In this document: positions 18,124 through 25,996 of the stretch, piece by piece | Layout: each line of letters begins with the position of its first letter | Position numbering within the stretch: the stretch's first letter is position 1 | Assembly (NCBI RefSeq): GCF_000271405.2 | Contig: NC_018081.1 | Span: 1,358,301 to 1,422,300 of the forward strand | Direction: 5' to 3' | DNA length: 64,000 nt | Source of the DNA: Enterococcus hirae ATCC 9790 | Lineage (GTDB): Bacteria; Bacillota; Bacilli; Lactobacillales; Enterococcaceae | Translations under genes and position numbers: made by a program | Notes under the pieces: model-generated | The model's input: only the letters and a program-made list of their open reading frames with translations | The model's database searches: none | Told to the model about the DNA's origin: nothing

Positions 18124-18192
18124 TACAAGATTCCTTTCACTTCTATAATAAGAAAAAAATAGAGTATTATGCTAAAACAAGCGTAGTACGAC

Positions 18193-18229
18193 AAAGAGAC
18201 TAGGACAGTTAGTTTGTTCTAGTCTTTTT
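18193..18229 (+). terminator. Terminator after queG
   Basis: AAAGAGACTAGGACA pairs with TGTTCTAGTCTTTTT around a short loop and ends in a T run. Confidence 0.8.
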
Positions 18230-18783
18230 ATTGATTAAAGTAAAATAATGGATCATAACTAAATAATAAAAAGAATCTGTATTAGAAAATTTCAATACTT
18301 AGAGTAGTATAATCCACTGAATGTTCGACTTGTTTATAATTGAAGCAGTTCAAAAAATAGAATACTATCGGTTTTTTAGCAAAAAATCTAGAAATACCAG
18401 AAATTTCAAAAGTATTAAAAAACTTATCCTAAAATTTTTTAGTAAAGGTTGTAATAATTACTCAATTTTTTGTCGTTTTGACACATAATTACTAAAAAAA
18501 AGGATAAATTAAATAAAAAAATCAAAAAAGTTAAAAAAAATACTAGAAATATTACAAAATATAAGATTTTCTAAACTTTATAAGAAAATGTTAAAAAACG
18601 GTTTCTTTCTTATGATATAAGGGTTCTAGGACTTTAGTCGTACTTTTTTGTCCAGAGTTATGTTACAAATGTTAAAAATTAGGATATTTTGTCATTAAAT
18701 GTCATATTTCTTTTACCTATGAAATATTTCTAGATGATAAAGTTAATGACGTTGATAAATACATGGAAAAAAAGGAGATAAAC
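18230..18783. other. Long AT-rich leader of the Apf-like gene
   Basis: About 550 bases without a gene separate the queG terminator from the LysM gene at 18784. The DNA is very rich in A and T. TGTTACAAATGTTAAAA (from 18661) and TGTCATTAAATGTCAT (from about 18691) are spaced direct repeats loosely like WalR boxes, but the spacing is not the canonical 11 bases. A long untranslated leader or distant promoter is likely; no known riboswitch is recognisable. Confidence 0.35.
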
Positions 18784-19383
18784 ATGAATTCAATTAAGAA
18801 GATCGTTTTAGGAACAACTTTTGCTGCTGGTGCAACTGCAATGTTTGTAGGAACAACTGCTCATGCTGACGAAGTCTATACAATTAAATCAGGTGATTCA
18901 CTATCAAAAATCTCACAAAAATTTGTTGGAGATAACTCATTGATCGATGCAATCGCTGAAAAAAATGGTATCAAAGACATCAACCGCATCTACGTTGGCG
19001 AAGAATTAACGATCCCGACTTCAAGTGATGCTTCAGCAAAAACAGTCGAAGCACCAAAAACAACTGAAACAGTAACGGAAGAACATACATATGTTGCTCC
19101 AGTTAAAACAGTTGAAGTAACACCTGCTGCTCCAGCTGCTCAAACAGCAACAGCTCCAAGCAATTCAAGTTCTGCAAAAGAATGGATTGCGAATAAAGAA
19201 TCAGGCGGTTCTTACACAGCAACTAACGGCCGTTACATCGGACGTTACCAATTAGATGCATCATACTTAAATGGTGACTATTCTGCTGCAAACCAAGAAC
19301 GCGTAGCTGATCAATATGTATCATCACGTTATGGCTCATGGGATGCTGCTCAAGCATTCTGGTTAGCAAACGGCTGGTACTAA
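18784..19383 (+). CDS. Secreted LysM protein with Apf-like lytic domain
   Basis: This 199-residue exported wall protein has a signal peptide (residues 1-28, cleavage TAHA-DE), one LysM module (about 31-76, YTIKSGDSLSKISQKFVG), a Thr/Pro/Ala-rich linker and a C-terminal transglycosylase-like domain (about 130-199, WIANKESGGSYTA and YIGRYQLD), as in Lactobacillus Apf and staphylococcal SceD/IsaA-like proteins. The glutamate in ESGG is the probable catalytic residue. An AAAAAGGAGA site gives start ATG 18784. Codon choice suggests high expression. The role is cell-wall remodelling, inferred from the family. Confidence 0.88.
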   Translation: MNSIKKIVLGTTFAAGATAMFVGTTAHADEVYTIKSGDSLSKISQKFVGDNSLIDAIAEKNGIKDINRIYVGEELTIPTSSDASAKTVEAPKTTETVTEEHTYVAPVKTVEVTPAAPAAQTATAPSNSSSAKEWIANKESGGSYTATNGRYIGRYQLDASYLNGDYSAANQERVADQYVSSRYGSWDAAQAFWLANGWY

Positions 19384-19409
19384 GTCGATTATTGAATACT
19401 AATAAAAAG

Positions 19410-19451
19410 ACAAAACCAAGAAATCGTGTCATTCGATTTCTTGGTTTTTTT
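19410..19451 (+). terminator. Terminator after the Apf-like gene
   Basis: AAAACCAAGAAATCG and CGATTTCTTGGTTTTTTT form a strong stem with a T tail. Confidence 0.85.
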
Positions 19452-19517
19452 GCTGTTTAGGGATGAGACGGTAATGACGAAAAATAAATGAATGAAATAG
19501 TTATCTCTTTGTTCATC

Positions 19518-20624
19518 TTAGGTTTTCTTGATGTAGTTATGGAGATCTTTTTGATAGTCCGTTCCATGCCACTTACCAGTGTTTATAAATTCAGCTAAGA
19601 GATAACCGATATAAGGACCAGTCGTTAAACCAGAAGAACCGAGTCCACTTGCGACGATCAGATTTGGTTCATCGAATAAAGGACCAAAAAACGGAGCAAA
19701 ATCAGACGTATATGCCCTCGTTCCTACTTGTAACTGATAAGGCTGTGAAAGTAATTTTTCTGGTTGTACAAAAAAAGCTTTTGTCTGTTCAGCCAACTGT
19801 AAAAATGCTTCATTAGTAGGAGTCAGATCCCATCCTTGCTCATTTTCATGTGTAGCGCCCAATAAGATTTTTCCGTCATTGAAGGGAATGAGGTCTGCTT
19901 CTCCATCTAGCATGGCAACAGGCCATTTTTGGCTTTGGAACTGATGAGTAGTAAAAGCGATCAACTGCCCTTTTTGAGGACGAAGATCGACCTGATAGCC
20001 TAATGGTTCCAATAAAGGCTTCAAGGAAGGACCAGGAGTCAAAATGACCCGGTCAAACGGTTCTTCACCAAATTCTCCGAGGATCAGCCAATCATCACTC
20101 CTTTTTTGTAGGCGAATCTTATCGTTTATTACTGTTACACCAGCCCTTTTCAAGCGTGCCGTTAAATAATGAAGGTAAGCTTTTCCGTCTAAACGGCCAC
20201 CACCAGTGATGAATAAAGAGGGGGTCGGTTTTAATAAAGGAAGTAAATCAGCTGTTTGATCCGCTTTTAATAAATGGATTTCTCCGATCTCAGGTGCCTC
20301 TTTTTTTCGTTCTTCTGCAAGATCAAGTAATTCTGCTAATTGTTCTTTTTGTCGAAGCAAGAGTGTACCGGAACGAGCATAAATGGTCGGATCAAGTGCG
20401 AAATCTTGCACTAATTTTGGGAAAAATGCCGCACCGTCTTTGGCTAAACGATACCATGTTTTATTTCTTCTTTTGGATAACCATGGAGAAATGATTCCCG
20501 CACTTGCTTTGGTTGCCTGACCGATTCCATGGTCAAATAAGGTGATGCTGTATTTTGTGGTATCTACATAATTGGCTAATGTCATACCGATGATTCCACC
20601 ACCGATAATGGCGATTTTTTCCAT
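19518..20624 (-). CDS. FAD-dependent amino acid oxidase-like protein (DAO family)
   Basis: This is a 368-residue flavoprotein of the glycine/D-amino-acid oxidase fold. The Rossmann motif IAIIGGGIIGMTLANY is at the N-terminus and the second FAD segment GLGSSGLTTGPYIGYLLAE near the C-terminus. The substrate site cannot be specified. Members oxidise secondary or D-amino acids or act as dehydrogenases. The ribosome site is a full AAAGGAGGA. It lies downstream of the MFS exporter on the same strand but is separated from it by a terminator, so it is likely a separate unit. Confidence 0.85.
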   Translation of the reverse strand: MEKIAIIGGGIIGMTLANYVDTTKYSITLFDHGIGQATKASAGIISPWLSKRRNKTWYRLAKDGAAFFPKLVQDFALDPTIYARSGTLLLRQKEQLAELLDLAEERKKEAPEIGEIHLLKADQTADLLPLLKPTPSLFITGGGRLDGKAYLHYLTARLKRAGVTVINDKIRLQKRSDDWLILGEFGEEPFDRVILTPGPSLKPLLEPLGYQVDLRPQKGQLIAFTTHQFQSQKWPVAMLDGEADLIPFNDGKILLGATHENEQGWDLTPTNEAFLQLAEQTKAFFVQPEKLLSQPYQLQVGTRAYTSDFAPFFGPLFDEPNLIVASGLGSSGLTTGPYIGYLLAEFINTGKWHGTDYQKDLHNYIKKT

Positions 20625-20662
20625 GTTTGATTCCTCCTTTACTTACAAATTGTATTTTTGCA

Positions 20663-20698
20663 CAAAAAAACGGCAGTTGCAAACGACTGCCGTTTCAA
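20663..20698 (-). terminator. Terminator of the MFS exporter gene
   Basis: AACGGCAGT and ACTGCCGTT form a perfect stem. On the minus strand it is followed by TTTTTTTGTG, so it terminates transcription from the exporter gene. Confidence 0.85.
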
Positions 20699-20702
20699 TC
20701 AA

Positions 20703-22076
20703 TCATGAATGTTTTGTAGTTAAACTATAACGAATAAATAAGATAAAGCTGATAACTAATAGAAGAAGTAATACACCTAAAGCAACTTGTGAACCGAATG
20801 TCGTGGCGACTTTATAGCTCAAATCAGCATGCGCTTGAATAAGGTTGATAATGATTGCCACTAATGAAGTAGCAACGGCACCAGAAAATTGTTGTAAGGT
20901 ATTAAAAACAGCATTGCCATCACTTTGATAGTCATCCGTTAAAGCATTCATCCCAGTGGTCATCATATTGCTATAAGACAAACCAATCCCTATCATATAG
21001 ATCACGTGGCAAGTAATCAACAATAGCAATGAAACATGTCCTAGAAGAAAGACTAGTGCGGACCAACCAACAAGAGCAAGGAGTAATCCGGCAAAAATCG
21101 GTTTTTTGGGACCGTGTTGATCAAGCAGTTTTCCAGAAAACGGCGATAATACAGCGCCAATCGTAGCTCCTGGCAACATGGCGATTCCAGCGATGAAAGG
21201 ACTGTTTCCTTGAACAATCTGAACAAAATTTGGTAAGACAAAAGAAACGCCTAGCAATAAGAACTGGTAGATTAAAAAGCTAAATAAGAACAAGCGAAAT
21301 GTTTTATTAGAAAAAATGGTTAGTTGTATCAATGGATAATCGGCTTTTTTTGTTCGTTGGTAAAAAAGGATCCCACCAATAATCGCTATTAGTAACGCAA
21401 ACCAACTAAGCGGTTGTCCTAGCATACTCAAAAACGTTAAGCTACCGCTAAATAATAAACACAAACTAAATACACTCAACACATCCAAACGTCCACTTTT
21501 TTGAACGGGCATTGAAGGAATAGCAACCAAGCCGATGCCAAGAGAAAGAATCAAAATAGGAATCAAGAAAAGAAAGATATGATTCCAAGTGAAATTTGAA
21601 GTTAAGATTCCCCCATATGTTGGCCCGATAGCCGGAGCAATTGCTGTGGTCAGTGTTCCCACCCCCATCATCGCGCCGCGGCGGTTCATAGGCGCAAAGG
21701 TCAAAATAATATGGAACATTAGTGGTAAAGCAATCCCGGTAGCTGCCCCTTGTAAAAGCCGACCAAGTAATAAAATGAAGAAAGTCGGAGAAAAGAAGTC
21801 AACAATGATTCCTGCTAAAAAAAGCAGGTTTGAAAGTAAAAAGAGACTTCTAAGGCTGAAATTTCGTGTTAAATAAGTTGATAATGGTACGATGATCGAG
21901 ATCATCAGCAGGTAAATCGTTGTCACCCATTGAACTTGTGCAGTCGTTAATTGAAACTGGTTGATCAACGTTGGAAATGTGACGTTCATTGCTGTTTCGA
22001 TCAACACTCCCGCAAAAGACATCATGCCGGTTGCGATGACTGCAGGTACTAAGAGTAATTGTTTTTGTTTTGTCAT
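20703..22076 (-). CDS. MFS multidrug exporter (DHA2/LmrB-like)
   Basis: This is a 457-residue proton-driven exporter with about 12-14 spans. The motif-A-like loop GRLLQGAATGIALPL and the motif-C-like segment GAMMGVGTLTTAIAPAIGPTYGG (antiporter signature) mark it as a drug:H+ antiporter. The closest functional guess is the LmrB/EmrB group. It is preceded by a strong promoter and a leader with an overlapping small ORF and intrinsic terminator, an arrangement known for antibiotic-inducible genes. The drug is unknown. A GyrI-like protein is encoded divergently. Confidence 0.88.
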   Translation of the reverse strand: MTKQKQLLLVPAVIATGMMSFAGVLIETAMNVTFPTLINQFQLTTAQVQWVTTIYLLMISIIVPLSTYLTRNFSLRSLFLLSNLLFLAGIIVDFFSPTFFILLLGRLLQGAATGIALPLMFHIILTFAPMNRRGAMMGVGTLTTAIAPAIGPTYGGILTSNFTWNHIFLFLIPILILSLGIGLVAIPSMPVQKSGRLDVLSVFSLCLLFSGSLTFLSMLGQPLSWFALLIAIIGGILFYQRTKKADYPLIQLTIFSNKTFRLFLFSFLIYQFLLLGVSFVLPNFVQIVQGNSPFIAGIAMLPGATIGAVLSPFSGKLLDQHGPKKPIFAGLLLALVGWSALVFLLGHVSLLLLITCHVIYMIGIGLSYSNMMTTGMNALTDDYQSDGNAVFNTLQQFSGAVATSLVAIIINLIQAHADLSYKVATTFGSQVALGVLLLLLVISFILFIRYSLTTKHS

Positions 22077-22080
22077 GTCC

Positions 22081-22188
22081 TCACCTCAAAAAATTTCGTA
22101 AAAAAAGAGAGTGATTTCTATTATAAAAATAGAAACCGCCTCTCTCTCGACACGTAATATACGTGTTATCTGTACGATTTATTTCCAT
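22081..22188 (-). CDS. Leader peptide of the MFS exporter (uORF)
   Basis: A 35-codon frame starts at ATG 22188, almost at the predicted transcription start, so it would be leaderless or nearly so. It reads MEINRTDNTY, ITCRERGGFY and on through the whole terminator hairpin. It stops at TGA 22083-22081, four bases before the exporter ATG and overlapping its ribosome site (GAGGTGAGG). Such an overlap between a leader ORF, a terminator and the downstream ribosome site is the layout of ribosome-mediated attenuation by translation-inhibiting drugs. Translation of this frame is not proven. Confidence 0.55.
   Translation of the reverse strand: MEINRTDNTYITCRERGGFYFYNRNHSLFLRNFLR
22101..22146 (-). 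promoter_or_regulatory. Attenuator terminator in the MFS leader
   Basis: On the minus strand GAGAG...GTTTCTAT pairs with ATAGAAAT...CTCTC and is followed by TTTTTT, an intrinsic terminator lying inside the 5' leader before the exporter start. Upstream, ACACGTAATATACGTGT (22150-22166) is a near-perfect palindrome that can form a competing hairpin in the RNA. Confidence 0.65.
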
Positions 22189-22193
22189 CGCTT

Positions 22194-22223
22194 ATTCTAG
22201 CATAGAGGTAAAAAAAGTGTCAA
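22194..22223 (-). promoter_or_regulatory. Promoter of the MFS exporter leader
   Basis: On the minus strand TTGACA (22223-22218) and TAGAAT (22199-22194) are separated by 18 bases. The expected transcription start is about 22187, next to the leader ATG. Confidence 0.7.
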
Positions 22224-22289
22224 CCAGGTTAGCCAAGTCTTTTGAAAAGAGTTATGATAGTAGAGAATAAATCATCGCAGGAGGAAAAA

Positions 22290-22928
22290 ATGGCTACGAT
22301 TGATTGGAAAAAAACGGAACCAGGTTATAGTAGTAAAAAAAAGCCACAGATCTTAACGTTATCCCCACAGAATTTTTTTAGCATAAAAGGAGTAGGGGAT
22401 CCAAATGAAGACGATTTTCAGCGACGAGTGGCAGCTTTATATGCTGTTAGTTATGCGATCCGAATGGCCCCAAAGAAAAATTGGCAGATTCCTAACTATC
22501 TTCCCTACACTGTTTATCCATTAGAAGGACATTGGGGATTACAAGAAGCTTATTTGCAAGAAAAAGTAATGAAGAAGAGTCATTTTGCTTATCAGATTAT
22601 GATCAAACAACCTGGATTTGTGACGAAAGAAGTTGCACATGAGGCTCTACTACGTGTAGCGGACAAAATTCCCAATGATTTGTTCGACCAAGTAGTATTT
22701 AGTAGCATGGATGAAGGATTAGTCGCTCAGATGCTTCACGTGGGACCATATGAGGATGAGCCACAAACCTTTGAAAAATTAACAACGTTTATCGAAGAGC
22801 AGGGGTATCAACGGATAGCTAAAGAACATAAAGAAATTTATTTAGGGGATCCGCGCAGAGCCAACCCAGAAAAACTGAGAACGATTTTGCGTGTCAAGAT
22901 TGCGCCAAAAAATCAACTAAAAAAATAA
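22290..22928 (+). CDS. GyrI-like small-molecule-binding protein
   Basis: This is a 212-residue cytoplasmic protein of the GyrI-like (SHS2/effector-binding) superfamily, with the N-terminal FFSIKGVGDPNEDDFQRRV and C-terminal HVGPYEDEPQTFEKL segments typical of it. Members bind drugs or other small hydrophobic molecules. It lacks a DNA-binding domain. ATG 22290 follows GGAGG. Divergent placement from a drug exporter fits a role in drug handling, but this is contextual inference. Confidence 0.8.
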   Translation: MATIDWKKTEPGYSSKKKPQILTLSPQNFFSIKGVGDPNEDDFQRRVAALYAVSYAIRMAPKKNWQIPNYLPYTVYPLEGHWGLQEAYLQEKVMKKSHFAYQIMIKQPGFVTKEVAHEALLRVADKIPNDLFDQVVFSSMDEGLVAQMLHVGPYEDEPQTFEKLTTFIEEQGYQRIAKEHKEIYLGDPRRANPEKLRTILRVKIAPKNQLKK

Positions 22929-22999
22929 AAGTAAAAAATACCAAAAAAGGCAGAAAAACGATTATTTTTTGCTATAATCAAAGACAAGAGGTGTCCGCT

Positions 23000-23455
23000 A
23001 TGAAAAAAATCCAACGACAAGCATTGATTCGTCAAATCATCACAGAAAAACCAATCAGCACACAAGAAGAACTATTGCTTTGTCTTCAAGACGCAGGGGT
23101 GACAGCCACTCAAGCAACTATTTCTCGTGATATCCGTGAGCTGAAGTTAGTGAAGTCTACGGATGAAAATAAGCAAGTTCGTTACAATCTGTTCAGTCAG
23201 CCTGCTGAAACGTTACATGAAGAACGACTACAAGCAGCTGTTAAAAGAGAAGTTTTGAAAATACAAGTTGTTCAATTTATGATCGTGGTGCTAACAGAAA
23301 AAGATGGGGCGGATGTCGTAACCAATTGGTTAGATGAAGTCGCTTATCCAGAAGTTGTTGCAACGATTGCTGGAGTGGATACATTCATTGTGATTTGCCG
23401 TTCGGAAGAAGAAGCACAAGATTTTGCAGAAAAATTAGAAAGAATGAGGGAATAA
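23000..23455 (+). CDS. argR: ArgR-family regulator
   Basis: This is a 151-residue regulator with the ArgR winged helix (about residues 1-70, with the TQATISRDIRELKL recognition helix) and the C-terminal oligomerisation/arginine-binding domain. The arginine motif normally reads GDDT; here it is TIAGVDTF, so the first aspartate is replaced by valine. In Lactococcus the paralogue ArgR has also lost arginine-binding aspartates and works together with AhrC. ATG 23000 follows AGAGGTG. It precedes a phosphohexomutase gene by 18 bases; no arginine genes are adjacent. Confidence 0.88.
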   Translation: MKKIQRQALIRQIITEKPISTQEELLLCLQDAGVTATQATISRDIRELKLVKSTDENKQVRYNLFSQPAETLHEERLQAAVKREVLKIQVVQFMIVVLTEKDGADVVTNWLDEVAYPEVVATIAGVDTFIVICRSEEEAQDFAEKLERMRE

Positions 23456-23473
23456 AAGAAGGGAGAATGATTT

Positions 23474-25009
23474 ATGTCTTTGTTGAAAGCGCTACAAAAC
23501 GGATCTGATATTCGAGGGATTGCCATGACGACGGAAACACATTCAGCTAATTTGACACCAGCTGAAATCCAAAAAATAAGTTGTGGCTTGGTTAATTGGT
23601 TAAAAAGGGATCATCCACGCAAATATCAAGAAGGTAAATTAACGGTAGGAGTGGGGCGGGATAGTCGAATCAGTGGTCCAACGTTAGAAAAAGCGCTGAT
23701 TGACGGATTAATCGAACAAGGCATAAATGTTCTTGATTTTGAGTTAGCTACGACACCGGCGATGTTTATGGCTACTCAGTTTTCTCAATTCCAGTGTGAT
23801 GCAAGTGTGATGCTAACAGCTAGTCATTTGCCGTTTTACTTTAACGGCATGAAGTTTTTTACAGCTAATGGCGGCGCAGAAAAAGAAGATATCGCATTTA
23901 TTTTATCAGAAACAACACCAAATAAAACCAATCATAAGGGGACAGTCCAAAAAGCCGATCTGTTAACACCTTATGCAGAAGACTTAGTTCAAAAAATCAA
24001 AAATGGTATTAGAAAGAAAGGAATGTCTGACACAAAACCGTTAGCTGGCTGGCGGATCATCGTAGATGCAGGAAATGGCTCCGGTGGTTTTTTTGCTGAA
24101 AAAGTACTACAACGATTAGGGGCAGATACGACAGGTTCGCAATTTTTAGACCCCGATGGTCATTTTCCGAACCATATCCCGAATCCAGATAATGCTGAAG
24201 CCATGGCAAGTATCAAGCAAGCTGTTTTGGAAAATCAAGCCGATTTAGGAGTGATCTTTGATACGGATGTTGACCGTTCGGCAGTAGTCAGTGCAAGTGG
24301 TCAAGTGATCAATCGTAACAATTTGATCGCCTTATTAAGTACGATCGTGTTAAAAGAATACCCTGGAGCGACGATCGTAACTAATTCACCAACGTCTAAT
24401 CACCTAGAAACGTTTATTGAAGAAAAAGGTGGCAGACAAGATCGTTACATTTCAGGTTATCGTAATGTCATCAATCGTGCAATTGCATGCAATAAAGAAG
24501 GGATCGATGTTCCGTTAGCGATTGAAACAAGTGGACATGCAGCATTCAAGGAAAATTATTTTTTAGATGATGGTGCCTATGTCATTGCAAAAATTTTGAT
24601 GCTTTTGCCAGAACTGAAACAAACAGAACAAACGTTGGAAGAGATTATCCACGACTTAAAACAGCCACAAGAAGTACAAGAAATTAGGTTAAGGCTTAGT
24701 GGAGAGGATCCGAAAAAACAAGGGGCAACAATTATTCAAGGGCTAGCGAACGAATTGAACGAAGAGGGACTGGTATTTCATCCGGAAAATGAAGAAGGAA
24801 TTCGTTACGATCTAAAAGAACCATATGGGAATGGCTGGTTTTTATTACGAGCAAGTTTGCATGAGCCATTACTGGTGCTCCAGATCGAAAATGATGAAGT
24901 TGGAAAAAATCAACACGTTTTACAGCTACTTGCGGAACATTTAAAGAAATACTCAAATGTTGAACCACTGATAGTGGATACTAAGGAAGCGAAGGGAAAT
25001 GAAAAGTAA
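23474..25009 (+). CDS. Phosphomannomutase/phosphoglucomutase family protein
   Basis: This 511-residue alpha-D-phosphohexomutase moves phosphate between C1 and C6 of a hexose via a phosphoserine. It has the catalytic loop TASHLP with Ser117, the metal-binding DTDVDR (residues 263-268) and the sugar-recognition loop IETSGHAAF. The specificity (mannose or glucose) is not evident. It is the second gene after the ArgR-type regulator, with ribosome site AAGGGAGAA. The N-terminal SDIRGIA is normal for the family. Confidence 0.88.
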   Translation: MSLLKALQNGSDIRGIAMTTETHSANLTPAEIQKISCGLVNWLKRDHPRKYQEGKLTVGVGRDSRISGPTLEKALIDGLIEQGINVLDFELATTPAMFMATQFSQFQCDASVMLTASHLPFYFNGMKFFTANGGAEKEDIAFILSETTPNKTNHKGTVQKADLLTPYAEDLVQKIKNGIRKKGMSDTKPLAGWRIIVDAGNGSGGFFAEKVLQRLGADTTGSQFLDPDGHFPNHIPNPDNAEAMASIKQAVLENQADLGVIFDTDVDRSAVVSASGQVINRNNLIALLSTIVLKEYPGATIVTNSPTSNHLETFIEEKGGRQDRYISGYRNVINRAIACNKEGIDVPLAIETSGHAAFKENYFLDDGAYVIAKILMLLPELKQTEQTLEEIIHDLKQPQEVQEIRLRLSGEDPKKQGATIIQGLANELNEEGLVFHPENEEGIRYDLKEPYGNGWFLLRASLHEPLLVLQIENDEVGKNQHVLQLLAEHLKKYSNVEPLIVDTKEAKGNEK

Positions 25010-25011
25010 AA

Positions 25012-25218
25012 ATGGTTGCGAACATAGTAATTTTTTTGACTGTATTAGTTTATGGTGTTAATTTTTTAGTTTTTCTTTATCTTAGAATCAATCATATCAA
25101 AAATTGTGTAGAGAAATTAGCTATTTATTTGGGAACAAACATGACTTTATTATTTACGAGTGGTATTTTTCTCTTTTTTGGAAAAATCATTGAAGATGGC
25201 ATCCTTGTTTTTGAATAA
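25012..25218 (+). CDS. Small two-span membrane protein
   Basis: This 68-residue frame starts 3 bases after the mutase stop. It has two hydrophobic spans (about residues 3-26 and 42-58) around a basic loop. The ribosome site is poor, with GGGAA about 16 bases upstream, so translation would depend on coupling. Function unknown and moderate support only. Confidence 0.4.
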   Translation: MVANIVIFLTVLVYGVNFLVFLYLRINHIKNCVEKLAIYLGTNMTLLFTSGIFLFFGKIIEDGILVFE

Positions 25219-25371
25219 GTAACTTTCATGAGAAAATAAACTAAAATTCTCATGTTAATCAAGAAGTCCTCAATCGTTGCAGTATGAATCTAGGAGCAGA
25301 ATTTTTGAACAAATTGCTAGATATGCTTACACTGGTAATAGACGAAGTGTCATATCGAAAGGAGCAGTACA

Positions 25372-25773
25372 ATGAAAAAATTATACGAAACAGCGATGAT
25401 TAATCATGGCGGACGAGAAGGCGAAGTAGCAGCACCAAATGGTTCGATGCAAATGAAGATCACTCCTCCAGGCATCCATGCTGAAGGAACAAATCCGGAA
25501 CAACTATTTGCTGCGGGCTATGCCTCATGTTTCAATGGTGCACTGCAACATATGATCAAAGAAGCTAATTTGTCCGTAGACTCCACAGTTAAAGCACGGG
25601 TTTCACTTTACACACTTGATGAGGGTGGTTATAAAATCGGTGTGGTCTTAGAAGTACATGTTGACGATGTGAGCGAGGAACAAGCCAAGCAATTAGCGGA
25701 AGATGCCCATGATTACTGCCCTTATTCAAAAGCGACAAGAGGAAATATTGATGTTGAGGTAGTGACAGTTTAA
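25372..25773 (+). CDS. ohr: Organic hydroperoxide resistance protein
   Basis: This is a 133-residue OsmC/Ohr-fold thiol peroxidase that reduces organic hydroperoxides in the cytoplasm. The catalytic cysteine pair is present: Cys53 in AGYASCFNGAL and Cys116 in HDYCPYSKAT. The Ohr-type length and spacing distinguish it from OsmC. It has a strong ribosome site (AAAGGAG). No OhrR regulator is adjacent. Confidence 0.92.
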   Translation: MKKLYETAMINHGGREGEVAAPNGSMQMKITPPGIHAEGTNPEQLFAAGYASCFNGALQHMIKEANLSVDSTVKARVSLYTLDEGGYKIGVVLEVHVDDVSEEQAKQLAEDAHDYCPYSKATRGNIDVEVVTV

Positions 25774-25796
25774 ACGATTTTTCTATCTGAGGAAGA

Positions 25797-25864
25797 AGTA
25801 AGTACCTTTAGATAAGTACTTTTTTATAAAAAACAGGACCGGTAGAATTTTCTATCGGTCCTAA
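25797..25864 (+). terminator. Two consecutive hairpins after ohr
   Basis: GTAAGTACC...AAGTACTTTTTT (about 25797-25826) and AGGACCGGTAGAA...TCTATCGGTCCT (25834-25862) are two separate stems. The first has the T run of a terminator; the second has A runs on both sides. Confidence 0.7.
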
Positions 25865-25922
25865 AAATGATGGTGACGAGTCTCAAACTATTCTTGGCTT
25901 ATAAATGCCAATAGAAGCTAAA

Positions 25923-25990
25923 AAATGATCGACCAGCAAGCATTTCTACTGTCTTTAGTAGGACAGCAATGGCTTGCAGGTCGATCATTC
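25923..25990 (-). terminator. Terminator of the manganese catalase gene
   Basis: AATGATCGACC and GGTCGATCATT bracket a larger, partly paired loop. On the minus strand the stem is followed by TTTTT. Confidence 0.75.
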
Positions 25991-25996
25991 TTATTT

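Noticed and set aside
17965..18162. Open frame across the queG end and the repeat fragment
   Set aside because: It is a phase-shifted shadow of queG extended through the repeat; no ribosome site.
18230..18783. Known riboswitch upstream of the LysM gene
   Set aside because: I looked for a c-di-AMP (ydaO) type element, as seen before some wall-hydrolase genes, but found none of its conserved segments.
22150..22166. Palindrome read as a DNA operator for a regulator
   Set aside because: It lies downstream of the predicted transcription start and inside the leader ORF, so an RNA role in attenuation explains it better. A DNA operator remains possible.
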